Assembly: GCA_002633005.1 (NCBI GenBank)
Contig: NMRA01000321.1
Span: 447,131-511,130 of the forward strand
Direction: 5' to 3'
DNA: 64,000 nt
Origin: Phoronis australis
Lineage: Eukaryota > Phoronida > Phoronidae
Below are positions 24,960 through 35,591 of the stretch, piece by piece (positions within the stretch are counted from its first letter, which is position 1; every line of letters begins with the position of its first letter). The notes beneath the pieces were generated by a model that did not search any database, was not told the DNA's origin, and worked only from the letters and a program-made list of their open reading frames with translations. The translations under genes and the position numbers were made by a program.

Positions 24960-26327
24960 ATGGTACATCGGTGTGTGTGCGCCAACTGTGCTAACACCAG
25001 CCAGGTGGAAGGCGTGACCCTATTTAGGTTTCCCAAAGACAAGCATCTGGCCGCGAAATGCCACGTTTTCGTGTGCACTGCTCGTCATTGTAAAATGACT
25101 GTCGAGTCGGCCAGTCTGTCGGAGCCGAAATATGCTCCGACCACTTTGAGGACGGCTGCTTCGACGACAAACATATCATGAAGTTTGAAGCTGGTCTTGT
25201 GAAAAGGTAAGTTATCTTCATAATTTATGGCTTATATCCATGACGCTTTCTCAGTGCTTGAACTATAACGATCTTTTTTCGCAATCACCATAGTTCTCGC
25301 GGTCAACAATTGCTGAGTGTTGCCGGTGGTATTTCTTTGGAATGTTGCCCAGTAGGCTATTTGTTGATTCAACTGTTCTTGGTGTTGTGTGTGTAGCAGC
25401 GCTAGTTGAGCATCATGTTGACCCAATGCAATTTCATTTGCTGATGGTTCTCAAAGTCAAGTCACGCGAAGTCAGTAAGGATCATTTAGGGTATCATATT
25501 TTTGAGAATCATTGTCTTCAGCCAAATTAGAGTGGAGATATACACCTGGTACTATGGGGAGAGCAGCACTTGGGGGGACAATACCATCAGCCCCCTATGG
25601 TGCACACCGCCCATGCCGATGGGCGGCCCAGCTCTGAAGTAACTACATACATGTACTATAGCCCTGTTGTAGATGTGCTTCCGGTGAATCATATGAGCCT
25701 CTGTTAGCTACTCGCTAATGGGAAATTGCCTATTAGCTGAATGGTTAGCACGCTTGCCGGTTTTATGGGGGTCGTGGGTTCGATTCCTGAGTCGGGTAAT
25801 CTCGGCTATTACTACAGCCCCCCCCCCCCCCCCTACGAGGCTATGGTGCGCTTCAGAGACCACTGTATTTGAGCATCAGGAGGTTCTTTGTGGGGTTTTG
25901 TCAACCAAGTAATAGATGGTGGTGTGCTGACAAAAGTTTGAACTGTTCTAACGATGGTACTTAAGTTGCACGGTTTTGATTATTAAAGTAACCTGCTTCA
26001 AAAATAAAACAGGGTTAACTCTGGTTTTGGCCTTTGCTTGAAGGTTATAAAAGTAGGCGAAAACTTGCACTTAGGTGACGTCGTGTTTAACTTAAATCAT
26101 TGATTCAAAATGATTTTTACTTTAAATTGCAGTTGTGCTTTTCAGAGTATGTGAACGAAGTAAGGAAGAATACGTTACACTTGTTGCGAAATAAAAGAGA
26201 AGCCAGTGACCTCGAAATTTGTTTGGAAATTGACGCCCCTCCAATGCTGAGTGCTGGTGCTCCAGACGTGTCCAAGGAGGAGGCCGTGGCACGGATGAGG
26301 AGCCGATATCCAGACAAATTCAATTAG
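24960..26327 (+). pseudogene. THAP-domain protein of the TTAA element (frameshifted)
   Basis: The ATG at 24960 opens a frame with the THAP N-terminal ligands (RCVCANCANTSQVEG) and the FRFPKDKHLAAK segment. The rest of the domain, CSDHFEDGCFDDKH, is in a different frame near 25125-25175. The two frames have to be bridged at about 25090-25100, so the finger is broken by an indel, and two positions usually held by tryptophan read as cysteine. Exon 1 ends at a good donor (25206, AAAAG|GTAAGT). A likely terminal exon runs from about 26146 to the stop at 26327 (EYVNEVRKNTLHLLRN start; MRSRYPDKFN end). The phase works only for the unshifted frame, so the model is uncertain. THAP fingers bind DNA and are found in P, Kolobok and other transposases. 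Confidence 0.65.
25716..25800 (+). repeat. tRNA-derived SINE fragment
   Basis: Box A (TTAGCTGAATGGTTAGCACG) and a perfect box B (GGTTCGATTCC) are spaced as in a tRNA gene. The acceptor-stem halves do not pair and the unit runs into a poly-C tract, so it is read as a SINE head rather than a functional tRNA. It lies in the intron of the THAP unit. Confidence 0.65.
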
Positions 26328-26384
26328 ACTGCTTGTTTTGTCAATGGACAGTACTGATATTTCTTTCCATCACATACATGACAA

Positions 26385-26756
26385 TGAATGATATTGGGGC
26401 ACGAAAAGACTGACGACCCACACAGGTACCTTTTCGCCCCCTTACCGATGCATTATATGGGACGGCAACAGTTTACTGTTAATCAAATAAACCTAAAAGC
26501 TATGCCACAATATTTATAGTCATTATATTGAAGTAACATTGAAATGTTTCAATGTTAGAACATAGTATGTCGCAGGGTTTATACAAAGCGGACAGCCATA
26601 TGGCACGCTCAAAAGTGTTTCACGATTTCCAATACTGGTACTATAAATACTCTAGCATTGCTATCTGTACAGCTTTCAAAAAAAAACCCTAAAACATTGG
26701 TAGTGATGAAAATATACATGGGTCGTCAGTCTTCTCGTGTCTGCCAATATCATTCA
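26385..26756. mobile_element. Nested 372-bp inverted-repeat element
   Basis: The ends TGAATGATATTGGGGCACGA and its inverted counterpart (plus strand TCGTGTCTGCCAATATCATTCA) match over about 38 bp, including the word AAGACTGACGACCC. It sits just past the stop of the THAP unit within the TTAA element. Either it is a nested MITE or it is a structural repeat of the host element. No ORF supports a transposase. Confidence 0.6.
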
Positions 26757-27627
26757 AATTGTACGACAGAATAATCATTTGCACAGAATCCCAACTCTAC
26801 TGTCTAACATTTTCTTGCGAGTTTTTTTGCGAGTGGTCCAAGCACTCTCTCCAGATTTCTCACTTCCTATACATGTGTATAATTTTGTGTGTTTTATACC
26901 ATGTCATAGACATCTGAAGCTATTGCATACTGTAGCTTTTGGGTGGAAATTCAGTACTTTGCCACGTCATGGTAGTTAATGTCTTGTTGAATTACAGTAG
27001 AACTCGGTAAGTTGGAGCCAGTGAGACAGATATTTCATCGAAGTCAAAGTTACTTGGAGGCGTTACAGGAATTAATGCATGCTAGCCTTTCTAGTTTCCA
27101 ATGAAGCACTACCAATGTAACGAGTCCTACTGTATAAGAAGAGGGCAGGAGATTCAGTCTCTACCTCAGACAATAGTCCAGATTTTTATGTAACAGCAAT
27201 ATTGTTGAATGTGTTCACTTGAAACTCACTAACAACTCCAGTGAGACCAATTCCTAAGTAAACCATAACTGATGTTGAGTTTAGAGGTTTATAATGTAGT
27301 TCTAGTAACATTACACTTGTCATGACCATGTCACTATAAGTTCCTGAACATCAATATATGCTACTTTCTTTGTCAATTGTTTACCATTCTGAAAACACAG
27401 AAATCCATCATGGAATGCCAACTTCATTTTTGTACCACTGAGATTGCGCTGTGATTGCATTCGTTTGTTAGGATATTTGTTCTCTCTATGGAACTTGTCA
27501 CTTATTTCAACTCGTCCAAAGTAGATACTCCCCGAGTCACAAGTTTTAGTAATAGAGTACTTAGGTAATGAGCTGGAGTTGGCATTCCAGGGATAAGACA
27601 ACTCGATATATATATACATAAATGAAA

Positions 27628-29428
27628 CTAATAAGAAAACCCTTGAAACTCAAAGTCCTCCTCATTTCCCGGTGGAGGGTAAAAAGCTCTGATGCAGGCT
27701 ACTGCGCATGCTGGAATTACAACACGGACAGTTCGTCCTAGGTGACCATGCACCCATCTTTGGAACTGTCTGTAGGCTATGTGTCGCATCCTTTTATCAA
27801 AGGGTCCGTCATAGCCATCCGGATATTGGCTTTTATACTGCAACCATGCAGTCTCCAAAACATCACGATTGATGCACACAGGTTGAAAACTTCCATGGTA
27901 CACGATACATTTTTTTCTTCCGTTTAAGTTGTCCCTCTTCATTTCGTCCTCAAGTTTAGCAATAACTTTGTCGACTTCTTGACAACATACTCTTTCTTCA
28001 ATGACTGCAGTAGTCTGACAGTTGTCACACGTGCACCTGCAAGATGTGACAATATGTATACATTACTTTAGTAAACATCAAAATGTCGAATTGAAAAAAT
28101 TACTGATTTACCAAGAGTGTCTCGGCCAAATTAATTGAGGGTTTGCAATGACCTCAGTTTTCGAGAAGACTGATTGTTGAGCAGCGACCTGTTTAAAACA
28201 GAACAAAAATGAAACTAAATTCCAAAAAACAAGCTTTGAAACATCACATAAATAGTAAAGATATTTACTTTTCATACAAATGAATACTGCTACACCCAGG
28301 GCAGTGGCAGATCATGCCTGGGGGATATATATATAGGAATGGACATACTTAGTTTGATTTGCTGACACCTGATTCATTGATGGAGGGGTCTGTTTTGTTA
28401 ATAATCGTGAATATTACAGTAAACATTTTTAAAAACTTCTCAATATCCGATGCCTTCTATACTCTTTAGAAACTTTACCAGACGGTTCCTTCCCAAGTCA
28501 ACTCGCACCCAAGCCATGTACCAATTTTCACAAATAACAGCAACATTAGGTACATAGGCATGAAAGCATTGACTTACACAAACTAAACCTGGTTAGAAAA
28601 ACGTGTGTACATTGCTCTGGGTCCAAGTTGACTTGGCCCTAGAGTATGAAAATGAAGTGACCTGTTTTATAACCCATGGAATTCCCTCCGGCCCCCAGGT
28701 AAGAAAGTCTAAGTTGCAAAATTGCAATTCTTTTTTCCTCTTGTTTACACTACACAGTTGAGTATTGGGAGGTGGTTCTCATTCTTTCCCATGCATACAT
28801 TTATTCACTCACTAGTAAGACTGAGCTCAGGGGAGTAGGAGACAACTTCGTACAATGCCCAATTGTCTGCCAGTGAAAGCCAGGATTCGAACCCGAGTCT
28901 CACAAACAAGAGTCCGGGGCCCAAACCAATGCGCCACTGTCTACAAATAATGAAAGACCACACATTGTTGAGTGATTTGCGTAAGTGCAACGAGTCCCAT
29001 TTTTTATCACTGAAACTGGTACTTATCCACGGCTGAAAAATGATTCATCAGTGGGGACGAGAGCGCCTGGGAGTGACCGGTAAAGCTACTGAACTTAAAA
29101 TTAAAAAAGACCAAGTAGTAATTCGCGGTAGTATGATGCATATTTATAATATTCTTACCAGTCACTAACATTCTGTCGCAACTCCTGCGCACCTTCTGCC
29201 CGTTGATATTCACTGCACGAACCGGCTGGGGCTGGATCGTCGACAACCGGAGCAAGGGAAACGGTTCTACTAGAGAGAAGGTGTGAGCACAAATTCAACG
29301 GTTCCTATGGGGTCTGTCGCCTCCTCCTCCACATCCGAAACGTCAGAATCGTCTGAAAACTCCACCTGACCCTCCCTGTATCTTTCAAAATATTCTTCAT
29401 CTACGCTGCTGTACTCACTGGGATCCAT
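27628..29428 (-). CDS. P2X7-type intracellular (ballast) domain protein inside the TTAA element
   Basis: The terminal exon 28036-27628 and the preceding exon 28188-28112 join in phase (TG|G gives Trp) to encode HSWCTCDNCQTT, then RVCCQE, then the region RHIAYRQFQRWVHGHLGR, and then RVVIPACAVACIRAFYPPPG before the stop. These features (WCxCxxC, CCxE, YRQFxRW, VxPxCxVxxIRxxFPxxxG) define the P2X7 receptor C-terminal zinc/ballast domain, which many invertebrates carry as stand-alone proteins. No P2X channel segments are present. A first exon with ATG at 29428 encodes an acidic N-terminus (MDPSEYSSVDEEYFERYREG), but its frame hits stops near 29270 while an adjacent frame stays open to a donor at 29159. 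That part is therefore broken or mis-modelled. Confidence 0.75.
28855..28942 (-). repeat. tRNA-derived SINE, minus strand
   Basis: The minus strand shows box A (TGGCGCATTGGTTTGGGC) and box B (GGGTTCGAATCC) at tRNA spacing. It is inserted in the intron of the P2X7-type gene. The stems do not close as a true tRNA. Confidence 0.6.
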
Positions 29429-29437
29429 ATTGTTTTC

Positions 29438-29663
29438 TTTGTGTTCCCCAACACCACGTCACAGATGTGTAACGAAGGAAAATGGCGCCGTTTCTACTTT
29501 CCGTTACAACAATGGCGTTACAACGCCACGGCAACAAATATGTAAATAACTTTTTATAGCGACGTACAATTCAGTTAATATTAAGAATATAGCAATAATA
29601 ATTATAAACATGAATTTAGAGCATATTGTTGTTCAGATTGGTTGAGACCTTGCAATTTACACT
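29438..29663 (-). repeat. Right inverted terminal region of the TTAA element
   Basis: This is the inverted counterpart of the left terminal region. It is longer in the middle by about 45 bp. Its inner block abuts the ATG at 29428 of the minus-strand gene by about 10 bp, so it would form the 5' leader or promoter of that gene. Confidence 0.8.
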
Positions 29664-30666
29664 TTAAAGGTTAAATTTAACCTACAGTAGTTGATGATAA
29701 ATTCGATGTTCATGTTGGTACAGAAGTCGACCCTGCCACGATAAGGGATATTACAAGACCGACATAATGCGAGCAAAAGGCACGACTTGGTTTTCGCTCA
29801 TTAGTTTAGGTACATGTAACTAATCAAGGTGAAGTGCAGCTATAAATTGCAAATGACGGTTTCTATTTACTGAGAACTAGGAACCAGTATTGGTTCTTAG
29901 CTGAGAAACATTACATTATTTCCAATGCACCGTTGATTACTTACCAGTTTTTGCTGAAAACAAAACCAGTTTCCAGTTCACCGATACTCGACATCACAAA
30001 AATCACTATCAAGCCAATTCATTTAGGTACAGGGTGTTATGTTCGTGGTTTTCATTAAACTTGCAGAGTCCAAAACATAACCTTATATGGCACTGGTAGC
30101 TAGAATCATAGATTGTGTAAGTTGTGCAAAACAATTCTCTGAAATCTGATTATGACTCATGAGCATATGATCTTTAGTTCTGACAAACAAGTTTTCAGTT
30201 GAGAGTTAGACAGCATAGTGAATAGATGTATCTTGTAGATCTCTAGAATAAACCCACGTAAAACCGTAACACAGAGTTGCGTTTGAGAGAGGATTTCATA
30301 CACAGGGGTTACTTCAGCGAAACGTTGGTATGGATGAATAGCAACCGAATCGATTTAACGATTGCGCATGTCCGGAAACTAGGGTGCGCAAAGGCTATTG
30401 GGATTGATTAGGGTATATGGAATGGCCGATTGGTTTGCACGACGTGTGATTTGTGTGCATTAAACTACGCTGCTGGATGTAATTCTGCCGCTATTCGCCC
30501 TACTAAGCGCTCATTCACCAATAAGTGCGCCAAGGAGTTTTAAAACATTGCTAAAGTAAGCGCCCAGCCCATGAACTACATACGAAAAATGCCTTAGTTC
30601 TAACGTCTCCAATTGATTAATTGAAAGACCCGACAATCCTGAATTTGTAGACTACGAGCCTCACCG

Positions 30667-30900
30667 TTATGTCCGTATACACTTCAAACGTACGCCTCGA
30701 TTCAAAAAGAACGCAGAAGTTTTGCTGCTCTTGCGAGGGATGTGCCCCACTACGCGTGTCTGGACTTTGAAAATAGACGCAGCGTACTTGTCAGCGGGAT
30801 TGCATTGTTTCTTTCCGGTACAGATCTTATCCGGCCTCAACAGGAATCCAAACTTCTTTGTACACGTGAAAACTGTGAATCGAAGACTAATAAAAAACTC
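30667..30900 (-). pseudogene. HIRAN-like domain fragment (repeat-family gene relic)
   Basis: Minus-strand residues include NPADKYAASIFKVQ and VVGHIPRKSSKTSAFFLNRG. This matches the NPxDKYAVAVxK...VVGHLPRxIS...FLxRGG pattern of HIRAN-like proteins that are multi-copy in cnidarian and fish genomes. No start, splice sites or downstream domain is visible, so this is a broken fragment. The family assignment rests on this one motif. Confidence 0.5.
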
Positions 30901-31953
30901 TACCAGTGTTAGCACGCGGCCAAGAAGCGCGCGCTGCATAATGTACCGGCTGTCATCGAGGACATTAAGTCGAGAACTATCTATTCATAAAACGGGTAAC
31001 AAATAAAGATTGACACTAATTTCCGAAAGTTTCTAATACCGTAAAAACACTTTTGCATTATGTTTGAGAGAAATTATTTATCTAATCATAATTGGTGTTT
31101 TTAAAATCAAAATGACCCACTGATAGTGAACACATTCGCACCCTTACACCCCGAATCTTCCGGAAAATACCTGTTACACTACGGTCACGCATCCTCTCAC
31201 CCGGCGACTCAATGAGTGACATATCTGTCTTACCGAAAAATTCTCGAACGTTTTTTAGCAGATGAGGCCAGCAAGTGCTAAGCTAGATATTAAAACACGC
31301 TGTGCTTGACTGTTTGTGTTGATTTCTTTGGATACAATGCACACCTAGATCATTACATCGCATTTACTCTGGCAAAGGAACTCTGATGACAAGCACACGC
31401 ACGCTTACTCTCACACACACGCATACGAACTGCAAAACACACGTCACGTGACAATAACATGTGTGTTCCTCCAGAGATTTTTTTCGTGTTGGGGGCTACA
31501 ATCTAGCGCAGATTTGGTCTTAATCTGCAGTTAATCCAGACTCCACAAGAACTTAAAAAATCTTAGAGACGCTATTTGGAAAACTTGAGGAGGATTTCAG
31601 GTAATTTCTTGAGTCGAAGCTGTATTCTTATTCAAGAATTCAAGCCCTATCGACGATTGCGAGACCGGCAGCTAAGAATTTTGTCGGCAAGATTTCGCCC
31701 TTTTTCTGAAAAATGATCGTAATTTAACAACGAATTTTGAAGGCAATGCACCACAATTTTGTAGAAAGCAAATAATAATATTGTACACGCTTTATCTTAG
31801 AGCGTTAATGCATATAGTGTGCGTACGTTAAGTGAGTTGACCCAGAACAGGTGATTGTGCAGAGGCATTATCCTCAAAATTTCTCATGTTGGCTTGGTTC
31901 TGGTCAAGCGAAAACAAGTTTTTTTTTCATTACCAACCGCCGTGGAGTATTTG

Positions 31954-32283
31954 TTACTGTTTCTTTGAAGGGAGATATTGTTGGGCAGTTTCCAAGATAC
32001 GTTTTCTTGCTGCCCTCAAAATGAGCTCTGCTATGCTACGAAGTCGAAAAGAATTCACTACGTCGGCCTTTGCTACCAGCTCTACCGATGTCTCTGACCC
32101 ATGTTTAACGCAGTTCTTGATCTTTGGGAAACAGGTAGTAACTAAATTCTTTATCTCGCTAACTGGTATTATAGCATGCCAGGCACACAACACGTATAAC
32201 CTCCCTGTGACCGGTTCGCCCCCACGCTTGCCGACGTACTTGTTTACCAGTTTAACCACAATGCAACATTCTGACCCATTTTG
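31954..32283 (-). CDS. Uncertain open frame, about 110 codons
   Basis: A minus-strand frame ends AARKRILETAQQYLPSKKQ before a stop at 31954 and has an amphipathic, protein-like composition. It has no in-frame ATG at its 5' end and is overlapped by a longer plus-strand frame. I do not recognise it. It could be a terminal exon or a transposon relic. Confidence 0.2.
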   Translation of the reverse strand, partial: QNGSECCIVVKLVNKYVGKRGGEPVTGRLYVLCAWHAIIPVSEIKNLVTTCFPKIKNCVKHGSETSVELVAKADVVNSFRLRSIAELILRAARKRILETAQQYLPSKKQ

Positions 32284-33692
32284 CAATATGGCGGCGTTGC
32301 AACTCCGTTATTGGCCCACGTGGTCTAAAGTCTATAGAGCAATTTGGAGGACATGCATGTATTGGCCGTGATAGCTTTTTGTTCTTTTGGCGCTTCTTTT
32401 TTAATGGCACCGTTAGTCAAAATTAAGCAATCACTGTGCGTTCATGAAATTACTTTTGTGGCAACGACGGGGGGAGGGATGCTCCTTTATTAAAAAGTCA
32501 TCAACAACACGTACTCGTAATTATAAAGTTTCCGAATATTACACTGATTGCATGGTTTTAATAACATTTAAATTCGTATAATGTATTGTAAATCTTTTGT
32601 ACCATTCTGAATACTGCCGGCATTTTTTATAGTCTGCCGATTTCACTTTCCTCTCCATAAATGCATGTGTAAGTATCTGTTCTGTTTTTGTGTGACGTCA
32701 CGAATGCAATCGATGTTTTTACCGGGCAACAGTAATGGATAAAAAACTTGGGGTTACATTAGCCATATCGGACGCAGGGTTTAACCTTTCAATTTATGTT
32801 CAGGTCAGTGAGCACCGGCGGCAATTTGTGATATAATATTGAGATGTCCCTTTTAAAATAGGTCTGTAAGTTTCATGTATGGTTGTTAAATTTCCGTGAG
32901 CTTCAGCCTTTCACAATGTTGTTGTATGAAGACTAAAGATTTTGATCAAAGGTGCAGAAGACACAGAAAATTAACAGCGCAAGGGGTTGAAAGCATTAAC
33001 AATATGCAGAAACAGCTTTAATAATGAAGTTCGTATTCAAAAAAATATTTACATGCTTGTCTCTGATGGAGTTTGTGACATAACAAGTTGTAATAAAACG
33101 AGGTTCCACCGCAACGGCAGTCAACTTTAAACGCACGAGTGACGACAACTGAAATGGTCGTTCCAAAGCGTATACCCAAAAAATACCCACCTTAATGGAC
33201 GGTTGTTACATACATGTACCAATAACGTAAACGCCCAGGCCCAAGTACGTTGAGGCCCACAGGAAATGACTCGATACATCCTTAGTACAAGAACAACGAT
33301 GAATTTTGAGTGCAGTGAGTATAAAACTAACTCAACGGGATGTCAATTTTGACGGTACAGTCGTTGCCATGCCCCCTGGATAACCAGTTACAAACTAAAG
33401 CTCCAGTAGCCAAGCAGGGCCGAAATCATTCAACAGTGAACAGGCGCGACAACGCATGTTTTGGTGTTTAAAAACACTAGTATTCGCGTGTTGCTTGAGA
33501 ATTTAACTTTTGCAGCTCTGCCACCATTGTTATTATCACAAGCAAAATCAAGATTGCTAATTAATGAAAGATTTTTTTAATCCTGACATGTGCCCCTTAA
33601 AGTTCTCGTTTTCACTCGCTCTGTCCACTCTTTCAGCGGTATCACTTCTGCTTGAAGAGACGGGATTGTCCTAAAAATAAAGTAGACAATCC

Positions 33693-35286
33693 TATAGACC
33701 CAATTCACGCGGCGGACATTAAAATCCAAAGCGAGGCTCACTGCGATAAACAAAGCGGAAATTTGCATTGCGTGAGTTAAATGGCCGGTCTTTGGAGTCC
33801 AACCTGAATATTGAATCTTGCGTCAATAATTAACCACAGAGACGTAGAAAATACAGTTAAAGAACAATTCAATGCACCAAAGAGTTGTCTGACGAAAGGA
33901 TATAAGTTTTTTTTTCCGGAAAACTAGGTTCGAAACATGAAAAGTAAACATGACCAAATTGCGGCGATCGTACGGATTAGGTATCATGCTGAATTCAGGG
34001 TTACGTTTCTTCTAATAAATTCTTAAATGCTTTCTACACGAACCAGGTCATCTGGTCGTCTTTTTGACGAGTTGCAGTTATATTCGACAGTGGTGGCTCA
34101 TAGCATTTCACTGTCACGTGCAATTAGTCACATCTGGTTCAATTTGTTGATCAAGAGCAGGCCTAGCTTCAAGCATAGCCTAGATCCTGGTGAGGTAGGC
34201 ACTACCGGGACTAACAATTGATTTGTCATTGATCTGAAATGCGATACTTGATGTTATTAAATATATCTTTTGATTACGATAAAAAACCAGGCTCGCAACT
34301 GAAAATAAAAATCATATGACCATCAATTCTGCTTTCTTGGTTTTAATAATTACATCTATTTCATGTGTTATATTTTTCAAATATCAATCTTGACCAAGTT
34401 GAACTTTAAAATTAAAAACCTTATTCTTTCGTCCAAAGCATAACCTCGTTTTAGAGCTCAATTTCAGTTAACTGGACAGAGCACAGTGGCGGATTTAGAG
34501 GGGAGCCAAGGGGGCTATGCTCCCAAATTCCATTCAGAGGTCTCGTTCATATCCCGGCGAGGGGAAAGGTGCCTGTGCGGCCTTCTGAGAGGGGAACGTC
34601 CGACGGGTCAGTGCAAAATCTACTGACCTCCTGATCACCATCAATAGCACCCCGCCCTGTTGCAAGCTCTCATAGCTCTGTCTCAAGTAGCATTTTCAGT
34701 GGCTGATCTAGGATACCATGAGGGGGGCACGACATCCTCGGAGAAGCGGGCAAAGCGCGATTGTATGCACGCAGGCGGCCCGGAAGTTGCGGGCGCCGAG
34801 GATGTATACCTTCTGCTCAGGAAATCTGCGGTCGGACTAAAAAAAAAAACGGAACGTGTTTCCCCCTCGTCTGCTAGGTTCTACCTCGAACTCAGTATAG
34901 TCCTCCCCGGCGCTTCGTCACGTTTTGCTGGTTTATTTTGCTTGCGGCAGTCAGGAGGTAGGGGCCAGGGGGTCATCCCCGCCCCCCCTAAATCCGCCTT
35001 TGATTTTGTACTTTTTCAAATTGTCATGAAAACACAGCCTGGCTGGCCGAAGATTCTCCGGGGCCTCGTTGCTATGGCGGCATCCGCGATGCGACAAATT
35101 ATGATTTTTAAAACATGCAGTTATAAATTTTACACGGACATATTTTCGTTCGCCGCGGCGTATGGCAAAGACCCAACGCTTCCGAATCCCAACGTCCTTA
35201 GGGATTGTAAAACAGACACTTGAGTGTCCGTAATTTTTCTAGCTGTTCGAGCAACGCGCCTCCTGTCGGCGTGAATAGGGTCTATA
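33693..35286. mobile_element. 1.6-kb inverted-repeat DNA transposon, copy 1
   Basis: The ends TATAGACCCAATTCACGC and GCGTGAATAGGGTCTATA are inverted copies. An inverted second copy lies at 62100-63479, sharing the ends and internal blocks (for example 34030-34215 against 63000-63175). No transposase is recognised, so the element is probably non-autonomous. A hAT-like MITE (34697-35002) is inserted in this copy and missing from the other. Confidence 0.8.
34697..35002. mobile_element. MITE of the CAGTGGCGGATCTAGG family, nested
   Basis: It starts CAGTGGCTGATCTAGGATAC and ends CCTAAATCCGCCTTTG, an imperfect inverted pair. Related elements lie at 41010-41354 and 41571-41830, with fragments at 34484 and about 19550-19590. 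The CAG start suggests a hAT origin. Its absence from the paralogous 62.1-63.5-kb element shows insertion after the two copies separated. Confidence 0.7.
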
Positions 35287-35591
35287 TTGAAATACACAAC
35301 TAGCGTGTTTTCAAGGCATATTTATCGGAACTAAGAGCTGTAACGGTGTGTCAATATTGCCCTATACTGAATACAGGAAGCCATAGATGGAACATGGAGC
35401 AGATACCGTTGAGACGAGGTTACAATGAAAACAGATATTTTGTGTTTGACAGATATCTCTCGAAAATAATCATGAGTACAGAGTGTACATGTACGTACAC
35501 GTAAAAGCACTTGATTAAAGTTTAATTTTGCCCCGTTTAGCAGATGAAAAAAAACACAAAAATTAAACTTTTTACTCTTGTAAAATTGGTC

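Larger units (their letters stand above)
24689..29663. mobile_element. Kolobok-like TTAA DNA transposon carrying THAP and P2X7-ballast genes
   Basis: Both ends read inward AGTGTAAATTGCAAGGTCT (exact over 19 bp). Both are bounded by TTAA (24685-24688 and 29664-29667), giving a 4,975-bp unit. A second inverted block is shared further in, next to the start codons: GTGACATGGTGTTGGGGAAC at 24847 and its near-exact complement at 29438-29462. TTAA duplications together with an encoded THAP finger point to the Kolobok superfamily. piggyBac also uses TTAA but has different termini and no THAP. Inside are two convergent units: a THAP exon on the plus strand from 24960 and a P2X7-type domain gene on the minus strand from 29428. 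No DDE transposase core was recognised, so this copy is probably non-autonomous or decayed. Confidence 0.75.
29668..33692. other. Intergenic, transposon relics only
   Basis: Apart from the HIRAN-like relic and one uncertain open frame listed separately, no exon is recognised. A CA-rich simple stretch lies at about 31390-31445. Confidence 0.4.

Noticed and set aside
25716-25800. tRNA gene candidate
   Set aside because: A and B boxes are present but the acceptor and anticodon stems do not close and a poly-C tract follows. It fits a SINE head better.
24689-29663. piggyBac assignment for the TTAA element
   Set aside because: TTAA fits, but the termini do not start with the CCY-type ends of piggyBac, and the encoded THAP finger fits Kolobok better.
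34660-35223. 187-codon plus-strand frame
   Set aside because: It spans a nested MITE and its host transposon, so the openness is accidental. No transposase motif is present.
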